28,823 bases of DNA from M0027 sp021713415 (GTDB taxonomy: Bacteria > Pseudomonadota > Gammaproteobacteria > Francisellales > Francisellaceae), in contig JAKJJQ010000038.1 in the NCBI GenBank assembly GCA_021713415.1, positions 1-28,823 of the forward strand, read 5' to 3'. Of this stretch, positions 9,016-17,639 are shown in pieces (position 1 is the first letter of the stretch; the number at the start of each line of letters is the position of its first letter). Below the pieces are notes generated by a model. It ran no database searches. It was not told where the DNA came from and saw nothing but the letters and a program-made list of their open reading frames with translations. Position numbers and translations under genes: made by a program.

Positions 9016-9684
9016 TTAGCCAATAATATCACTATTAATACCATTAATTATGTGTAATTTACTCATAAGGCCAGTATTAGTTAAGTAAATATCATATTGT
9101 GCATGATTAATAAGTGGCATAAAAACAGCATTGCCATATTTTGCCTCTACAAACCAAGAGGTAATCGTTGGGTAATTTGTTAATAGCTGCCATAGATCAA
9201 TGCTTGAGCGTTGCTCAATTGGATAAATCGTTTTATGCTGAGTCTGTTCCATTTCTATATTGTCATAAATACCACTTAAAGTACCTAGGCGATATAATGG
9301 TTTTAAATTAAAAAACCTAAGCCAAGGCTTTAGTTGTATTACTTGAGCGCTAAACATCCATTGATCACCTGAGATATGATAACAGTGATTTGCTTTATTG
9401 GTAATTTTATTAGATTTAAAGTTTAAATTTATACAGTAGTCATGCTCTGTTTTTTGTGTAATATAAAGACTTGCAATGAGCGTGTTTTCAGATGCACTTT
9501 GCCACTGGTTGGTTGCAATTGATAATAAAAATAATGTACTGGATAAAATTGAAAAAATTAATGTACTTGTTAGGTGTTTTATTGTTGAAATTGTTTTTGC
9601 TTGAAAGGCACTTTTAATGATTTTATAAAATGAATAAATAGCACAGAGTGCAAAAATTAGACATATTATTTTAATGACAACCAC
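9016..9684 (-). CDS. Conserved membrane protein of unknown function
   Basis: A 222-residue protein with two N-terminal membrane helices (about 4-22 and 38-58) and a C-terminal soluble domain, probably periplasmic. The domain has QWMFSAQVIQLKPWLRFF near 107-125, LYRLGTLSGIYDN near 129-141, and a late KYGNAVFMPL and YLTNTGLMSKL pattern. I recall this arrangement from gammaproteobacterial proteins labelled loosely as 'multidrug efflux' or hypothetical. Nothing in the sequence shows transport. The start is GTG at 9684, with AGGG six bases before it. It follows the ferredoxin gene by 21 bases and is probably co-transcribed with it. The domain resemblance is from memory and the function is unknown. 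Confidence 0.7.
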   Translation of the reverse strand: MVVIKIICLIFALCAIYSFYKIIKSAFQAKTISTIKHLTSTLIFSILSSTLFLLSIATNQWQSASENTLIASLYITQKTEHDYCINLNFKSNKITNKANHCYHISGDQWMFSAQVIQLKPWLRFFNLKPLYRLGTLSGIYDNIEMEQTQHKTIYPIEQRSSIDLWQLLTNYPTITSWFVEAKYGNAVFMPLINHAQYDIYLTNTGLMSKLHIINGINSDIIG

Positions 9685-9705
9685 ATCAAGCCCTAAGCAA
9701 TTTTT

Positions 9706-10053
9706 TTATTCTTTATCTAGTAAGTATTCAGTTACAATATTACCGTTAATTATATGCTCTTGAATGATTCTTTCCAGTACTTTTGGTGAACAAGAGTGAT
9801 ACCAAATACCTTCAGGGTAAACAACAGCAATAGGGCCATTTTGACAGACTCTTAAACAATTTGCTTTTGTCCGGTATACATGTCCATGTTGACTTAATTG
9901 TAATTCTTGTAGTCTATTTTTTAGGTAATTCCAAGATTCAAGTGATTGTTCATGATTACAACATTTTGGTTTCGTTTGATCACAGCATAAAAAAATATGG
10001 TGTTTTATATTTTTGATTCCTAACTTTTTTATCTTTTCTTCAATTGTTAACAT
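9706..10053 (-). CDS. Thioredoxin-like [2Fe-2S] ferredoxin domain protein
   Basis: A 115-residue soluble protein with the cysteine layout of the thioredoxin-like ferredoxin family. There is a cysteine-rich first loop (C23, C24, C31, C32) and a later pair C66-x3-C70 in ANCLRVCQNGP. The conserved VVYPEGIWY strand (77-85) and a helix ending in QEH follow. Such proteins hold one [2Fe-2S] cluster and transfer electrons, but their partners are mostly unknown. The doubled cysteines leave it unclear which of C23/C24 and C31/C32 bind the cluster. AGGA lies nine bases before the ATG. It is the first gene of a two-gene leftward unit and is divergent from the symporter gene. Confidence 0.9.
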   Translation of the reverse strand: MLTIEEKIKKLGIKNIKHHIFLCCDQTKPKCCNHEQSLESWNYLKNRLQELQLSQHGHVYRTKANCLRVCQNGPIAVVYPEGIWYHSCSPKVLERIIQEHIINGNIVTEYLLDKE

Positions 10054-10137
10054 GATAATTATTCCTAAATTTGCATTTCATAAATTTTTTAATTGAGCTA
10101 TGATATCAGATTCCAACAACAACATAAACTAGCTAAA

Positions 10138-10143
10138 AGAGGA
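10138..10143 (+). promoter_or_regulatory. Ribosome-binding site that sets the symporter start
   Basis: AGAGGA ends at 10143, overlapping the first in-frame ATG (10143) but lying eight bases before the next one (10152). The spacing favours 10152 as the true start. Confidence 0.7.
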
Positions 10144-10151
10144 TGATAGTT

Positions 10152-11501
10152 ATGTATACCAATTATCTAGCATTAATTGTGCTGGGCATTATTTTAATCG
10201 TATTTGGCATTTTGCAAAAAATGAAAGTCAGTTTTGCATCTCGTTCGTTATTGTCACTGGTTGTTGGGTTAATTTTCGGTCTTTGTTGTAAGTTTTCATC
10301 CTCACTTTCGACTGACCAATCTTTAATTATGCAAGTGCTAGCATTTATTGGTGATTTATATTTAAGCCTAATTAAAATGCTAGTTATTCCTTTAGTATTT
10401 ACAGCAATTGTACATGCAGTGGTTAATATGCGTCATCAACAAGGTGAGTATTTAACAAAAATATCAGTTAAAGTTGTTGCGATTTTATTAATTACGACAG
10501 GTATTTCAGCCTTCATTGCTTTTGCATTGGGTGTCGCATTAAATATTGGTCATGGGTTCGGAATTCCTAGTGAGATATGGCAACCGAATCATGTCAACCC
10601 AGGGATACTGGGTACGTTATTAGAAATGCTACCTACAAACCCTGTAGCGATTATGGTTAATGGTAATGTGATGGCATTGGTTATTTTTGCACTATTAATT
10701 GGCATCGCATCATTAAGAGCTTATCGTGAAAATAAAACATTGGCTGAACCATTTATCAACTTCATTCATTCAACGTTTGATGTCATAAAAAAATTAGCTA
10801 ATATGGTGATTGGACTAACGCCTTATGGTGTGATTGCATTAATTGCACATACTGTTATGTTACAAGGTCTTTCATCATTACTGACAATGCTTTCATTTAT
10901 TGGTGCTGTATATTTAGCATTAGTATTAGTATTAACAATGCATACACTGTTATTATTAGCAGTAGGTAAAAACCCCATTAGTTATTTTAAAAATGTCTAT
11001 CGTGCTTTATTAGTTGCATTTACAACTAGATCTAGTTTTGGAACACTACCTTTTACAATGGATGCCCTAAAAAGGGAAGGCGTTAATGATGGTATTGCTA
11101 ATTTTGCACCAGGTGTTGGTGCAACAATTGGTATGAATGCATGTGCTGGTGTTTTTCCTGCAATGTTAGTTGTTTTAACGATGGTTGCCTCAGGCTATCC
11201 AATATCGTGGGAGTATTATATTATTGTGCCATTAGTAAGTATGTTAGCATCTATGGGTGTTTCTGGAATTCCTGGAACCGCTTATATTGCCGCTGGCGTT
11301 ATGCTAACAACACTTGGTTTGCCATATACTTATGTTGCTTGGGCTATTGCTGTTGATGCAATCTTAGATATGGGACGTACTATGACAAATATTAATGGTG
11401 TTATGGTTGCAGCAGTAGTAACAGATGCAACAACAAAAGTTGATGAAAATGCTTTTGAAGTCTCTGATGATAATGCCTTAGAAGCAAACTTAGCTAAATA
11501 A
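10152..11501 (+). CDS. Dicarboxylate/amino acid:cation symporter, TcyP-like
   Basis: Inner-membrane SLC1-type (DAACS) secondary transporter of 449 residues from ATG 10152. The hallmark second half is intact: FTTRSSFGTLP near 290-300 (hairpin 1), GATIGMNACAG near 323-333, GVSGIPGTAY (hairpin 2), and DMGRTMTNINGV in the last helix, with the substrate-site Asp and Arg. The pattern DMGRT..N..G without the final Asp of glutamate carriers resembles E. coli YdjN/TcyP, an L-cystine carrier. Cystine or another amino acid is therefore the best guess; C4-dicarboxylates remain possible. It is monocistronic, divergent from the ferredoxin gene and followed by a tRNA with its own promoter. The tail after residue 430 is acidic. 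Confidence 0.9.
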   Translation: MYTNYLALIVLGIILIVFGILQKMKVSFASRSLLSLVVGLIFGLCCKFSSSLSTDQSLIMQVLAFIGDLYLSLIKMLVIPLVFTAIVHAVVNMRHQQGEYLTKISVKVVAILLITTGISAFIAFALGVALNIGHGFGIPSEIWQPNHVNPGILGTLLEMLPTNPVAIMVNGNVMALVIFALLIGIASLRAYRENKTLAEPFINFIHSTFDVIKKLANMVIGLTPYGVIALIAHTVMLQGLSSLLTMLSFIGAVYLALVLVLTMHTLLLLAVGKNPISYFKNVYRALLVAFTTRSSFGTLPFTMDALKREGVNDGIANFAPGVGATIGMNACAGVFPAMLVVLTMVASGYPISWEYYIIVPLVSMLASMGVSGIPGTAYIAAGVMLTTLGLPYTYVAWAIAVDAILDMGRTMTNINGVMVAAVVTDATTKVDENAFEVSDDNALEANLAK

Positions 11502-11523
11502 TTGATAAACGATTAATTAATAG

Positions 11524-11551
11524 TTGACAACACATATCAGTGACTTATAAT
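11524..11551 (+). promoter_or_regulatory. Near-consensus sigma-70 promoter of tRNA-Lys
   Basis: TTGACA (11524-11529) and TATAAT (11546-11551) both match consensus exactly, with a 16-base spacer. GTCATCCCG follows, a fairly GC-rich discriminator of the kind found at stringently controlled stable-RNA promoters. The tRNA begins 12 bases after the -10 box. Confidence 0.9.
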
Positions 11552-11562
11552 GTCATCCCGTT

Positions 11563-11638
11563 GGGTCGTTAGCTCAGTCGGTAGAGCAGCTGGCTTTTAA
11601 CCAGTTGGTCATAGGTTCGAATCCTATACGACCCACCA
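11563..11638 (+). tRNA. tRNA-Lys (anticodon UUU)
   Basis: A 76-base cloverleaf with encoded CCA (11636-11638). The acceptor stem pairs GGGTCGT with ACGACCC. The D arm is AGCTCAGTCGGTAGAGC. The anticodon stem GCTGG/CCAGT closes loop CTTTTAA with anticodon TTT at 11596-11598. The T arm contains GGTTCGAATCC. All invariant positions look normal. Confidence 0.98.
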
Positions 11639-11785
11639 TTTTTCATAAAAACCTTACTTGTAAATACCATTTATAACTTTAATATATTTCAAAATAGGTT
11701 ATCGATTTATATAGAGAAAAGTTAATTTAAAGAAATAATCGTTACAATACAACTAGCTTTAGTACTTTTCTTAAATAAGCAATTT

Positions 11786-11794
11786 TGCTAGAAT
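11786..11794 (+). promoter_or_regulatory. Possible extended -10 promoter for the repeat-bearing small protein
   Basis: TGCTAGAAT has the TGn extension directly before TAGAAT. The -35 region (about 11766-11771) is poor. A start near 11801 would give a leader of about 50 bases before the gene at 11853. Confidence 0.45.
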
Positions 11795-11852
11795 AACATG
11801 CGAAGAAGATTATAATTGATAATAACAATAAATTATAAAGAGGTACGAGAAA

Positions 11853-12275
11853 ATGGCTGAGCAAAATAAACTTCCAATGAGTATTATAGAGCGGATGTTG
11901 ATTGATTCTAATATGTCATTAGAAAATTTAACAGCTGAACAGATTCAATTTGTACTACAAACTGCAATTGAATCTGGAAAGTTAACATCAGATCAAGTGG
12001 CTAAATTAATTCAGCAAGCAATTGCTACTGGTAAAATGACTGCAATGCAGCTTGCAATGATACAGCGTGAATTTGCTAATTTACATACAGCAAATGCAAA
12101 TGCAAATGCAAATGCTAATCATCAATTTAATGTAATATTTCAGTCTGCTAGTGATCTTCAGGTGAAAAATGCAAAGACTGCTATAGAGAAAGCAGAAGAA
12201 TATGATTTATTTTTAGCTGAGCAGCAAAAAAAACGTCAACAACAAAACAATCAAAGTTTTGATACTAAAAAATAG
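11853..12275 (+). CDS. Small protein of unknown function with 18-residue helical repeats
   Basis: I do not recognise this 140-residue soluble protein. Residues 26-43, 44-61 and 62-77 are successive versions of one 18-residue unit with the pattern [LM]T-x-x-Q-[IVL] and, in the first two, A-I-x-[ST]-G-K at the end. The unit looks helical and amphipathic. A short Asn-Ala linker (residues 80-89) made by a hexanucleotide repeat follows. The C-terminal part is a charged, Gln/Lys-rich helix or coil. There is no signal peptide or membrane segment. The start is well supported by AAAGAGGT at 11837-11844, eight bases before the ATG. The gene sits alone between tRNA-Lys and hrpA. It could be a scaffold or adaptor, but nothing in view says so. 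Confidence 0.75.
   Translation: MAEQNKLPMSIIERMLIDSNMSLENLTAEQIQFVLQTAIESGKLTSDQVAKLIQQAIATGKMTAMQLAMIQREFANLHTANANANANANHQFNVIFQSASDLQVKNAKTAIEKAEEYDLFLAEQQKKRQQQNNQSFDTKK
11928..12083 (+). repeat. Tandem 54-bp coding repeats (two full units and a partial one)
   Basis: Units at 11928-11981, 11982-12035 and 12036-12083 encode the repeats of residues 26-43, 44-61 and 62-77. They have diverged at the DNA level but are clear in the protein. Confidence 0.7.
12090..12119 (+). repeat. Hexanucleotide microsatellite coding for Ala-Asn
   Basis: GCAAAT is repeated four times (12090-12113), followed by one variant unit GCTAAT (12114-12119). It encodes an (Ala-Asn) run. Copy-number change would keep the reading frame and only alter linker length. 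Confidence 0.85.
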
Positions 12276-12290
12276 AATAGGGAAATTCTT

Positions 12291-12318
12291 TTAAGTCAAT
12301 AGTCGCTTTCTTTATAAT
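12291..12318 (+). promoter_or_regulatory. Candidate hrpA promoter
   Basis: TATAAT (12313-12318) lies 16 bases after TTAAGT (12291-12296), a weak -35. The leader to ATG 12366 would be about 40 bases. Confidence 0.4.
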
Positions 12319-12365
12319 CTGTTACTATGAGCCATTATTTATATTAAATAGTTTATGATATTAAA

Positions 12366-15300
12366 ATGGCATCTTCTATTTTAGAAATTCAAAATAAATT
12401 AAATTTGATCTCTACAGAGTCAAGAGGACTTGTGATTACTTATTTGCGTCAATTAAGGTCATTAGAGAAACAACAAAAACCAATTGACCAAGAATTAGAA
12501 AAACTCAATGAAATTATTGGCCCGCTATTAGCAGCTGTTGAAGAAAAAAAGTCTAACCGTCCTAAAATTGCTTATCCAAAATTACCAGTTACTGATAGGT
12601 TAGATGAAATTAAATCAGTTATTTCTAATCATCAAGTGATTATCATTGCAGGTGAAACAGGCTCTGGAAAATCAACTCAATTGCCTAAAATTTGTCTTGA
12701 ATTAGGATTAGGTTGTAGAGGATTAATTGGTCATACACAACCAAGAAGACTAGCAGCGAGATCGGTTGCTCAAAGAGTCGCTGAGGAATTAAACTGTGAA
12801 TTTGGTAGCTATGTTGGTTATAAAGTAAGGTTTAATGATAAAACATCTGAGAATACCTATATAAAAGTGATGACGGATGGTATTTTACTAGCTGAGTTAC
12901 AAAATGATCGTTACTTAAGCAAATATGATACAATTATTATTGATGAAGCGCATGAACGCAGTTTAAATATTGATTTTATTTTAGGTTATTTAAAACACTT
13001 ATTGCCTAAAAGGCCAGAGTTAAAAATTATTATTACATCGGCGACGATCGATCATAAGCGATTTTCCGAGTATTTTAATCAAGCACCAATTATTGAGGTT
13101 TCAGGTCGAACCTATCCAGTTGATATTCGTTATCATGCAGATTGGCAAGAAAGTGAATCAAGTGATAAGTCTCAACCTGAGCGTATTTTGGATGCTATCG
13201 AAGAGTTAACTTTAGATGGGAATGGCGATATATTGGTATTTTTTGCAACTGAACGTGAGATTCATGAAACAAAAGAGTTTTTAGAAAAAGCAAATTTAAA
13301 ACATACAGATGTTTTACCTTTATATGCACGCTTATCTTCTAAGGAGCAACAAAAAATATTTCAACCATACCATAAACGCAGAATTATTTTATCAACTAAT
13401 GTTGCGGAAACTTCAGTTACAGTGCCTGGTATACGCTATGTTATAGATACAGGTAAGGTAAGGATTAGTCGTTATAACTATCGTAATAAGGTGCAGAGAT
13501 TGCCAGTAGAGCTAATTTCACAGGCATCAGCTAACCAAAGAGCAGGTCGTTGTGGACGGGTAGCAAAGGGTATTTGTATTAGGCTATATTCACACGAAGA
13601 TTATTTATCTCGTAATCAGTTTACAGATCCAGAAATTTTAAGAACCAATCTTGCATCAGTCATATTGCAAATGAAAGCACTTAAATTAGGTGATATAGAA
13701 GCATTTCCATTTGTTGAACCACCAGATAACCGCTTTATCAAAGATGGTTTTCGCCTTTTAGATGAATTAAATGCTATTGATGATAAAAAGCAATTAACAG
13801 AGATTGGTAAAATAATGGCTCAAATACCAATAGAGCCAAGATTTGCGCGCATGTTGATTGAAGCTAAAACAAAAGGCGTATTAAATGAAATATTAATTAT
13901 TGTCAGTTTTTTAAGTATTCAAGATCCAAGAGAGCGTCCTAAGGAATTTCAAGAGGCATCTTATCAAAAACATATAGCTGATCGAGATAAACAATCTGAT
14001 TTTATTAGTATTATTAATCTATGGCAGCGTATTCAAAGACAAAATAAAGCACTATCAAATAATCAGTTTAAACGCTATTGTCGTAGTGAATTTTTATCCT
14101 ATTTGCGTATTAGAGAATGGCGTGATATTTATCAGCAACTTAGAGAGTTAACAAACCAATTTAAATGGCGTCTCAATCAAACTAAGGCTAATAATGATTT
14201 ATTACATCAAGCTATTATCTCTGGATTATTAAGTCATATCGGCTTTAATCATGATGAAAGAGAATATCTTGGTGCAAGGGGATTAAAGTTTTATATTTTT
14301 CCCGGTTCATTTGTATTTAAAGAAAAACCTAAATGGATTGTTGCATCTGACTTAATTGAAACGACAAAACTTTATGCACGTGTCGTTACAAAAATCAATG
14401 TTGACTGGTTAGAAAAACTAGCAGCACATTTAATTAAGCGTCATTATTCTCAGCCACATTGGCGCAATAAGGCTCAGGATGTTGCAGCATTTGAGCGTAT
14501 TAGTTTATATGGATTAGATATTGTACAAAAACGTATTGTTTCTTATGGTAAAGTAAAGCAAGATGAATCAAGAGAAATTTTTATACGTGATGCGTTAGTT
14601 GAAGGTAATTTAAATACAGAAGCAGCATTTTATCAGCATAATTTGAAATTATTAGATGATATCGATGATTTGGAAAATAAAGCTAGACGTAGAGATATCA
14701 TGGTAGATGAAGCAGCATTATATGAATTTTATCATCAACATATTCCTGACAATGTTTATAATTTAGTAACTTTTAAATCTTGGTATAAAGCGTTATCTAA
14801 AGAAAAGCAAAAGCATCTTTATTTTGATTTCAATGATGTGGTTCAGAATGATACTTCAAATATTAATGAAAAAAATTATCCCAATTATTTTGAAACAAAT
14901 GGCTTAAAGTTACCATTAACTTATCATTTTGATCCAACAAACCATGCTGATGGCATTACAATGACCGTACCACTACCACTAATAGAGCGTGTATCAGTTG
15001 AACAAACTGATTGGTTAGTTCCTGGTATGCTAGAAGATAAAATTACAGCATTAATACGTGCGTTACCAAAGCATATACGTAAGCATGCGTTACCAATTGC
15101 ACATTATGCAAAAGCTTTAACGGAAAGTATTACTTATAATCCAAATAATAGTTTACGTCAGCAACTTGTTAAAGAGCTTGTAAGAATTACGGGTGTTAAG
15201 TTTGATGTATCGATTTGGGATAATGTTGAGATTGAACCTTTTTTAATGATGAACTATCGTATTGTGGATGAAAAAGGTAAATTTTTAAAAGAAGGTAGAA

Positions 15301-16259
15301 ACTTAAGGCAATTAATAACACAATTAAAAAATAAAAATAAGTTATCTAATCAAAGTATTGATAAATTAAAAGATCAAAAAATTAATCAACAGTGTTATCA
15401 ACGCTGGGAATTTGATCGCTTAGATGATAAAAAGCAAGTCAAACGTTTTGATGTATTATTAGATGTTTATCCATGTTTGATCGATTGTAAAGAAGGGGTA
15501 AAAATTAGTCATGAAAATACATTAGAAAAAGCACAAAAGATGCATTTTCTTGCTATTAAACGCTTGCTTGATTTTGAATGTAGATATTTATATAAAACAA
15601 TAAAAAATAATATTAAAGATAAACAAAAATTAGCATTATATTTTTCACTGATTACTAAAACTAAAGACCAATGGTTAGAAGATTTATTTCAAGCAAGTTT
15701 GATTCATGCCTTTCTATTAACTGAAGAAAGAACTTGGCAAATTAAAAGCCATGATGATTTTGAAAAATTAATTAAACAAGGTAAAGGCCAATTAGTTGAG
15801 ATATCAGAACAAATTACGAAAATATTAAATCAATTGATGCCATTATTTTATGAAATTAATAAAAATCTAACAGCTAAAAATATTGCTATAGACTTAGTTG
15901 AAAGTTATCAAGATATGAAGTCACAACTAGAAGCAATGATATATCAAGGTTTTATGAGTAAAACAGATAAAAAATGGTTTGATCGTTTATCTATATATTT
16001 ATTCAGTATAAAAGAACGTATATTAAAGCTTCCACGTAACTTAAATCAAGATAAAGCGTTTATGTTGAGTGTAGATGAAATTTATCAGCAATTAGATCGA
16101 CAAATAGAACAAAAAAATATATCGGATGATGATAAGCGTATTGTAGAGATTGAATGGTTAATACAAGAATTATGGGTTTCATTTTATGCGCAGCAATATA
16201 AAACAATTCAACCAGTATCTGCAAAAAGAATTTTAAAAATAATTAATAATCTTCAATAA
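12366..16259 (+). CDS. hrpA: ATP-dependent RNA helicase HrpA (DEAH box)
   Basis: Full-length 1297-residue DEAH-box RNA helicase, against about 1300 in E. coli. In E. coli HrpA acts in fimbrial mRNA processing and in rescue of stalled, collided ribosomes. The motor core shows Walker A GETGSGKST (96-104), TQPRRLAA (124-131), DEAH (193-196), SAT (225-227), STNVAETSVT (343-352) and QRAGRCGR (391-398). Winged-helix and OB-fold regions follow, then the long C-terminal region characteristic of HrpA, rich in Lys and Gln here. There is an extra N-terminal coiled stretch (about 10-60). The ATG has no obvious Shine-Dalgarno sequence. The frame is intact throughout. It is flanked by genes of unknown function and is not obviously in an operon. 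Confidence 0.95.
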   Translation: MASSILEIQNKLNLISTESRGLVITYLRQLRSLEKQQKPIDQELEKLNEIIGPLLAAVEEKKSNRPKIAYPKLPVTDRLDEIKSVISNHQVIIIAGETGSGKSTQLPKICLELGLGCRGLIGHTQPRRLAARSVAQRVAEELNCEFGSYVGYKVRFNDKTSENTYIKVMTDGILLAELQNDRYLSKYDTIIIDEAHERSLNIDFILGYLKHLLPKRPELKIIITSATIDHKRFSEYFNQAPIIEVSGRTYPVDIRYHADWQESESSDKSQPERILDAIEELTLDGNGDILVFFATEREIHETKEFLEKANLKHTDVLPLYARLSSKEQQKIFQPYHKRRIILSTNVAETSVTVPGIRYVIDTGKVRISRYNYRNKVQRLPVELISQASANQRAGRCGRVAKGICIRLYSHEDYLSRNQFTDPEILRTNLASVILQMKALKLGDIEAFPFVEPPDNRFIKDGFRLLDELNAIDDKKQLTEIGKIMAQIPIEPRFARMLIEAKTKGVLNEILIIVSFLSIQDPRERPKEFQEASYQKHIADRDKQSDFISIINLWQRIQRQNKALSNNQFKRYCRSEFLSYLRIREWRDIYQQLRELTNQFKWRLNQTKANNDLLHQAIISGLLSHIGFNHDEREYLGARGLKFYIFPGSFVFKEKPKWIVASDLIETTKLYARVVTKINVDWLEKLAAHLIKRHYSQPHWRNKAQDVAAFERISLYGLDIVQKRIVSYGKVKQDESREIFIRDALVEGNLNTEAAFYQHNLKLLDDIDDLENKARRRDIMVDEAALYEFYHQHIPDNVYNLVTFKSWYKALSKEKQKHLYFDFNDVVQNDTSNINEKNYPNYFETNGLKLPLTYHFDPTNHADGITMTVPLPLIERVSVEQTDWLVPGMLEDKITALIRALPKHIRKHALPIAHYAKALTESITYNPNNSLRQQLVKELVRITGVKFDVSIWDNVEIEPFLMMNYRIVDEKGKFLKEGRNLRQLITQLKNKNKLSNQSIDKLKDQKINQQCYQRWEFDRLDDKKQVKRFDVLLDVYPCLIDCKEGVKISHENTLEKAQKMHFLAIKRLLDFECRYLYKTIKNNIKDKQKLALYFSLITKTKDQWLEDLFQASLIHAFLLTEERTWQIKSHDDFEKLIKQGKGQLVEISEQITKILNQLMPLFYEINKNLTAKNIAIDLVESYQDMKSQLEAMIYQGFMSKTDKKWFDRLSIYLFSIKERILKLPRNLNQDKAFMLSVDEIYQQLDRQIEQKNISDDDKRIVEIEWLIQELWVSFYAQQYKTIQPVSAKRILKIINNLQ

Positions 16260-16272
16260 TGCTATAAAAAAA

Positions 16273-16300
16273 TTCACATTTAAAGTAATTTAAGTATTAT
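16273..16300 (+). promoter_or_regulatory. Candidate promoter of paralog A
   Basis: TTCACA (16273-16278) and TATTAT (16295-16300) with a 16-base spacer. The 5' leader would be about 43 bases and very AT-rich. Confidence 0.45.
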
Positions 16301-16333
16301 AAATATAATAATAAAAATAATAAATTAAAAATA

Positions 16334-16349
16334 TTGGTTGCGATTATAA
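16334..16349 (+). promoter_or_regulatory. Conserved leader directly before paralog A start
   Basis: TTGGTTGCGATTATAA abuts the ATG. Paralog B has nearly the same leader (17795-17810). GGTTGCG takes the place where a Shine-Dalgarno sequence would be but is only poorly complementary to the 16S rRNA tail. Confidence 0.5.
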
Positions 16350-17564
16350 ATGACTTTAGAGGAATTTTTATCTGGAGTACGAGAGTTTACTGTTTGGGTA
16401 GCTGAAAATGATCCAGAATTAAATTATATTGCTGGTACTGGTGTTGCTTTGGCAACTGATGGGACTGTATCTAATCATTTATTAAACACACACGCAAATA
16501 TCTCTGAAAGTGCATTAAATGACATCGCTGCAGGCTGGAACTATGCTGATGCTGCAAGTTGTATAATTACTGCAGGAGATCTCTTACTACAAAATGGATT
16601 AGATGAAGTAAATAATAAAAAGAGAATTGAAAATTATGCAAAAGCTGCAATTTTAAATGCTTCAGCTGCAAGCTTAATTTCAATGACATTGGTAGGTATG
16701 GGGCCGTGGGGGTTTGTTGTATCTACAGTATGTGACTTTAGTATTGCTGTTTGGGATTTTTATAAAAATGCTAGAAAATATTGGGATTTTGATTATTGGT
16801 TTGAAGAACAATTATGTGAATTATATTATTTAAGTCGTAAAATTTATGAAATTGACGGTATATTAGAAAAAGAATTAATTGAGGATGATAATCAAAGGAA
16901 TAAAATTTATGATCAGTTAGAAAATTATATAACTAGAAAAAATAATCTAATTGAAGATATTAAAGTCTACTCTACTTATTATTTCTATCAAAAACTTCAA
17001 GACTCTAATTTAGATGATAAAAGAAAGTATGCTAATCAACTTGTAGCATCTTTTAATTTAAGCTTTAATAAAGCTTATGCAAAACAAAATCTTGTTAATA
17101 TTCATGAAGATGATCGAAATAGTATTTTAAATCAAGTATCAACAGATAATATTCAAACAAAACCATCTTCTGATATGAGTGAAAGAGCTCAAAATATTAA
17201 AGAGAGTTTAAAAAATGACACTAAAGATAAAGGCATTAAGCTTACTTTAAAAACATTTAGTATGGTTGGTATGACATTACTTGCCGTTGGCGCAGTTTGT
17301 CATCCAATAGGTCTTGCAATTACAGCTTCAGTTGCTGCAGGTTATTTATTATATTCATTTGGTTTTCCTGCAGCAAAAAAATTATGGAATAGATGTTTTG
17401 AGTCATCTGAAAAAATGATGCCAACTAATTTAATATATAATGAAGATGATAGTCAGATAGTAGATGATCCTCCAATGTTAATGAGTGATGGAGATGACTC
17501 TAGTATATCATCAGAAGAAGGTTATTTTGGTGATGATGAAAGCTATGCAGCCGTTAATGGATAA
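16350..17564 (+). CDS. Paralog A of an unrecognised hydrophobic-segment protein family
   Basis: I do not recognise this 404-residue protein. It has no signal peptide. The N-terminal region (1-95) holds the GWNYADAA motif (62-69). A first hydrophobic segment spans about 98-137. It runs into the signature DFYKNARKYWDFDYW (136-150). A charged helical region, partly coiled-coil-like, follows (150-295). A second hydrophobic segment (303-345) contains SMVGMTLLAVG and GYLLYSFGFPAAKKLW. The tail (350-404) is acidic and probably disordered, with DDPPMLM (372-378) and EEGYFGDDESY. Paralog B matches without gaps over the first 165 or so residues, roughly three quarters to four fifths identical by eye. 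The layout could fit a membrane-inserting secreted protein or an inner-membrane protein with two hairpins; the sequence alone does not decide. Confidence 0.85.
   Translation: MTLEEFLSGVREFTVWVAENDPELNYIAGTGVALATDGTVSNHLLNTHANISESALNDIAAGWNYADAASCIITAGDLLLQNGLDEVNNKKRIENYAKAAILNASAASLISMTLVGMGPWGFVVSTVCDFSIAVWDFYKNARKYWDFDYWFEEQLCELYYLSRKIYEIDGILEKELIEDDNQRNKIYDQLENYITRKNNLIEDIKVYSTYYFYQKLQDSNLDDKRKYANQLVASFNLSFNKAYAKQNLVNIHEDDRNSILNQVSTDNIQTKPSSDMSERAQNIKESLKNDTKDKGIKLTLKTFSMVGMTLLAVGAVCHPIGLAITASVAAGYLLYSFGFPAAKKLWNRCFESSEKMMPTNLIYNEDDSQIVDDPPMLMSDGDDSSISSEEGYFGDDESYAAVNG
17352..17391 (+). repeat. 40-bp tract identical in paralogs A and B (copy in A)
   Basis: Bases 17352-17391 are identical to 18762-18801 in paralog B. 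The tract encodes the YSFGFPAAKKLWN end of the second hydrophobic segment. It is an exact-match island within otherwise diverged copies. Confidence 0.85.
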
Positions 17565-17573
17565 TTTATCTAA

Positions 17574-17596
17574 TTTAAAGGAATTTTTGCTTTAAA
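17574..17596 (+). other. Weak stem-loop after paralog A
   Basis: TTTAAAG (17574-17580) can pair with CTTTAAA (17590-17596) around a nine-base loop, seven bases after the stop codon. No T-run follows, so a terminator role is doubtful. Confidence 0.3.
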
Positions 17597-17639
17597 ATCA
17601 ATAATGAATTATTTCATAATTAAAACTGGATAACATATT

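Noticed and set aside
11141..11356. Cysteine/tryptophan-rich open frame inside the symporter gene
   Set aside because: Composition is that of an out-of-frame membrane-protein gene; it is a shadow.
11639..11852. Possible small RNA or integration site after tRNA-Lys
   Set aside because: No stable hairpin, terminator, integrase gene or repeat of the tRNA 3' end is visible in this window.
12090..12119. GCAAAT repeats as part of a CRISPR or an origin iteron array
   Set aside because: The units are contiguous six-mers without spacers, inside a coding frame, with no DnaA-box cluster nearby.
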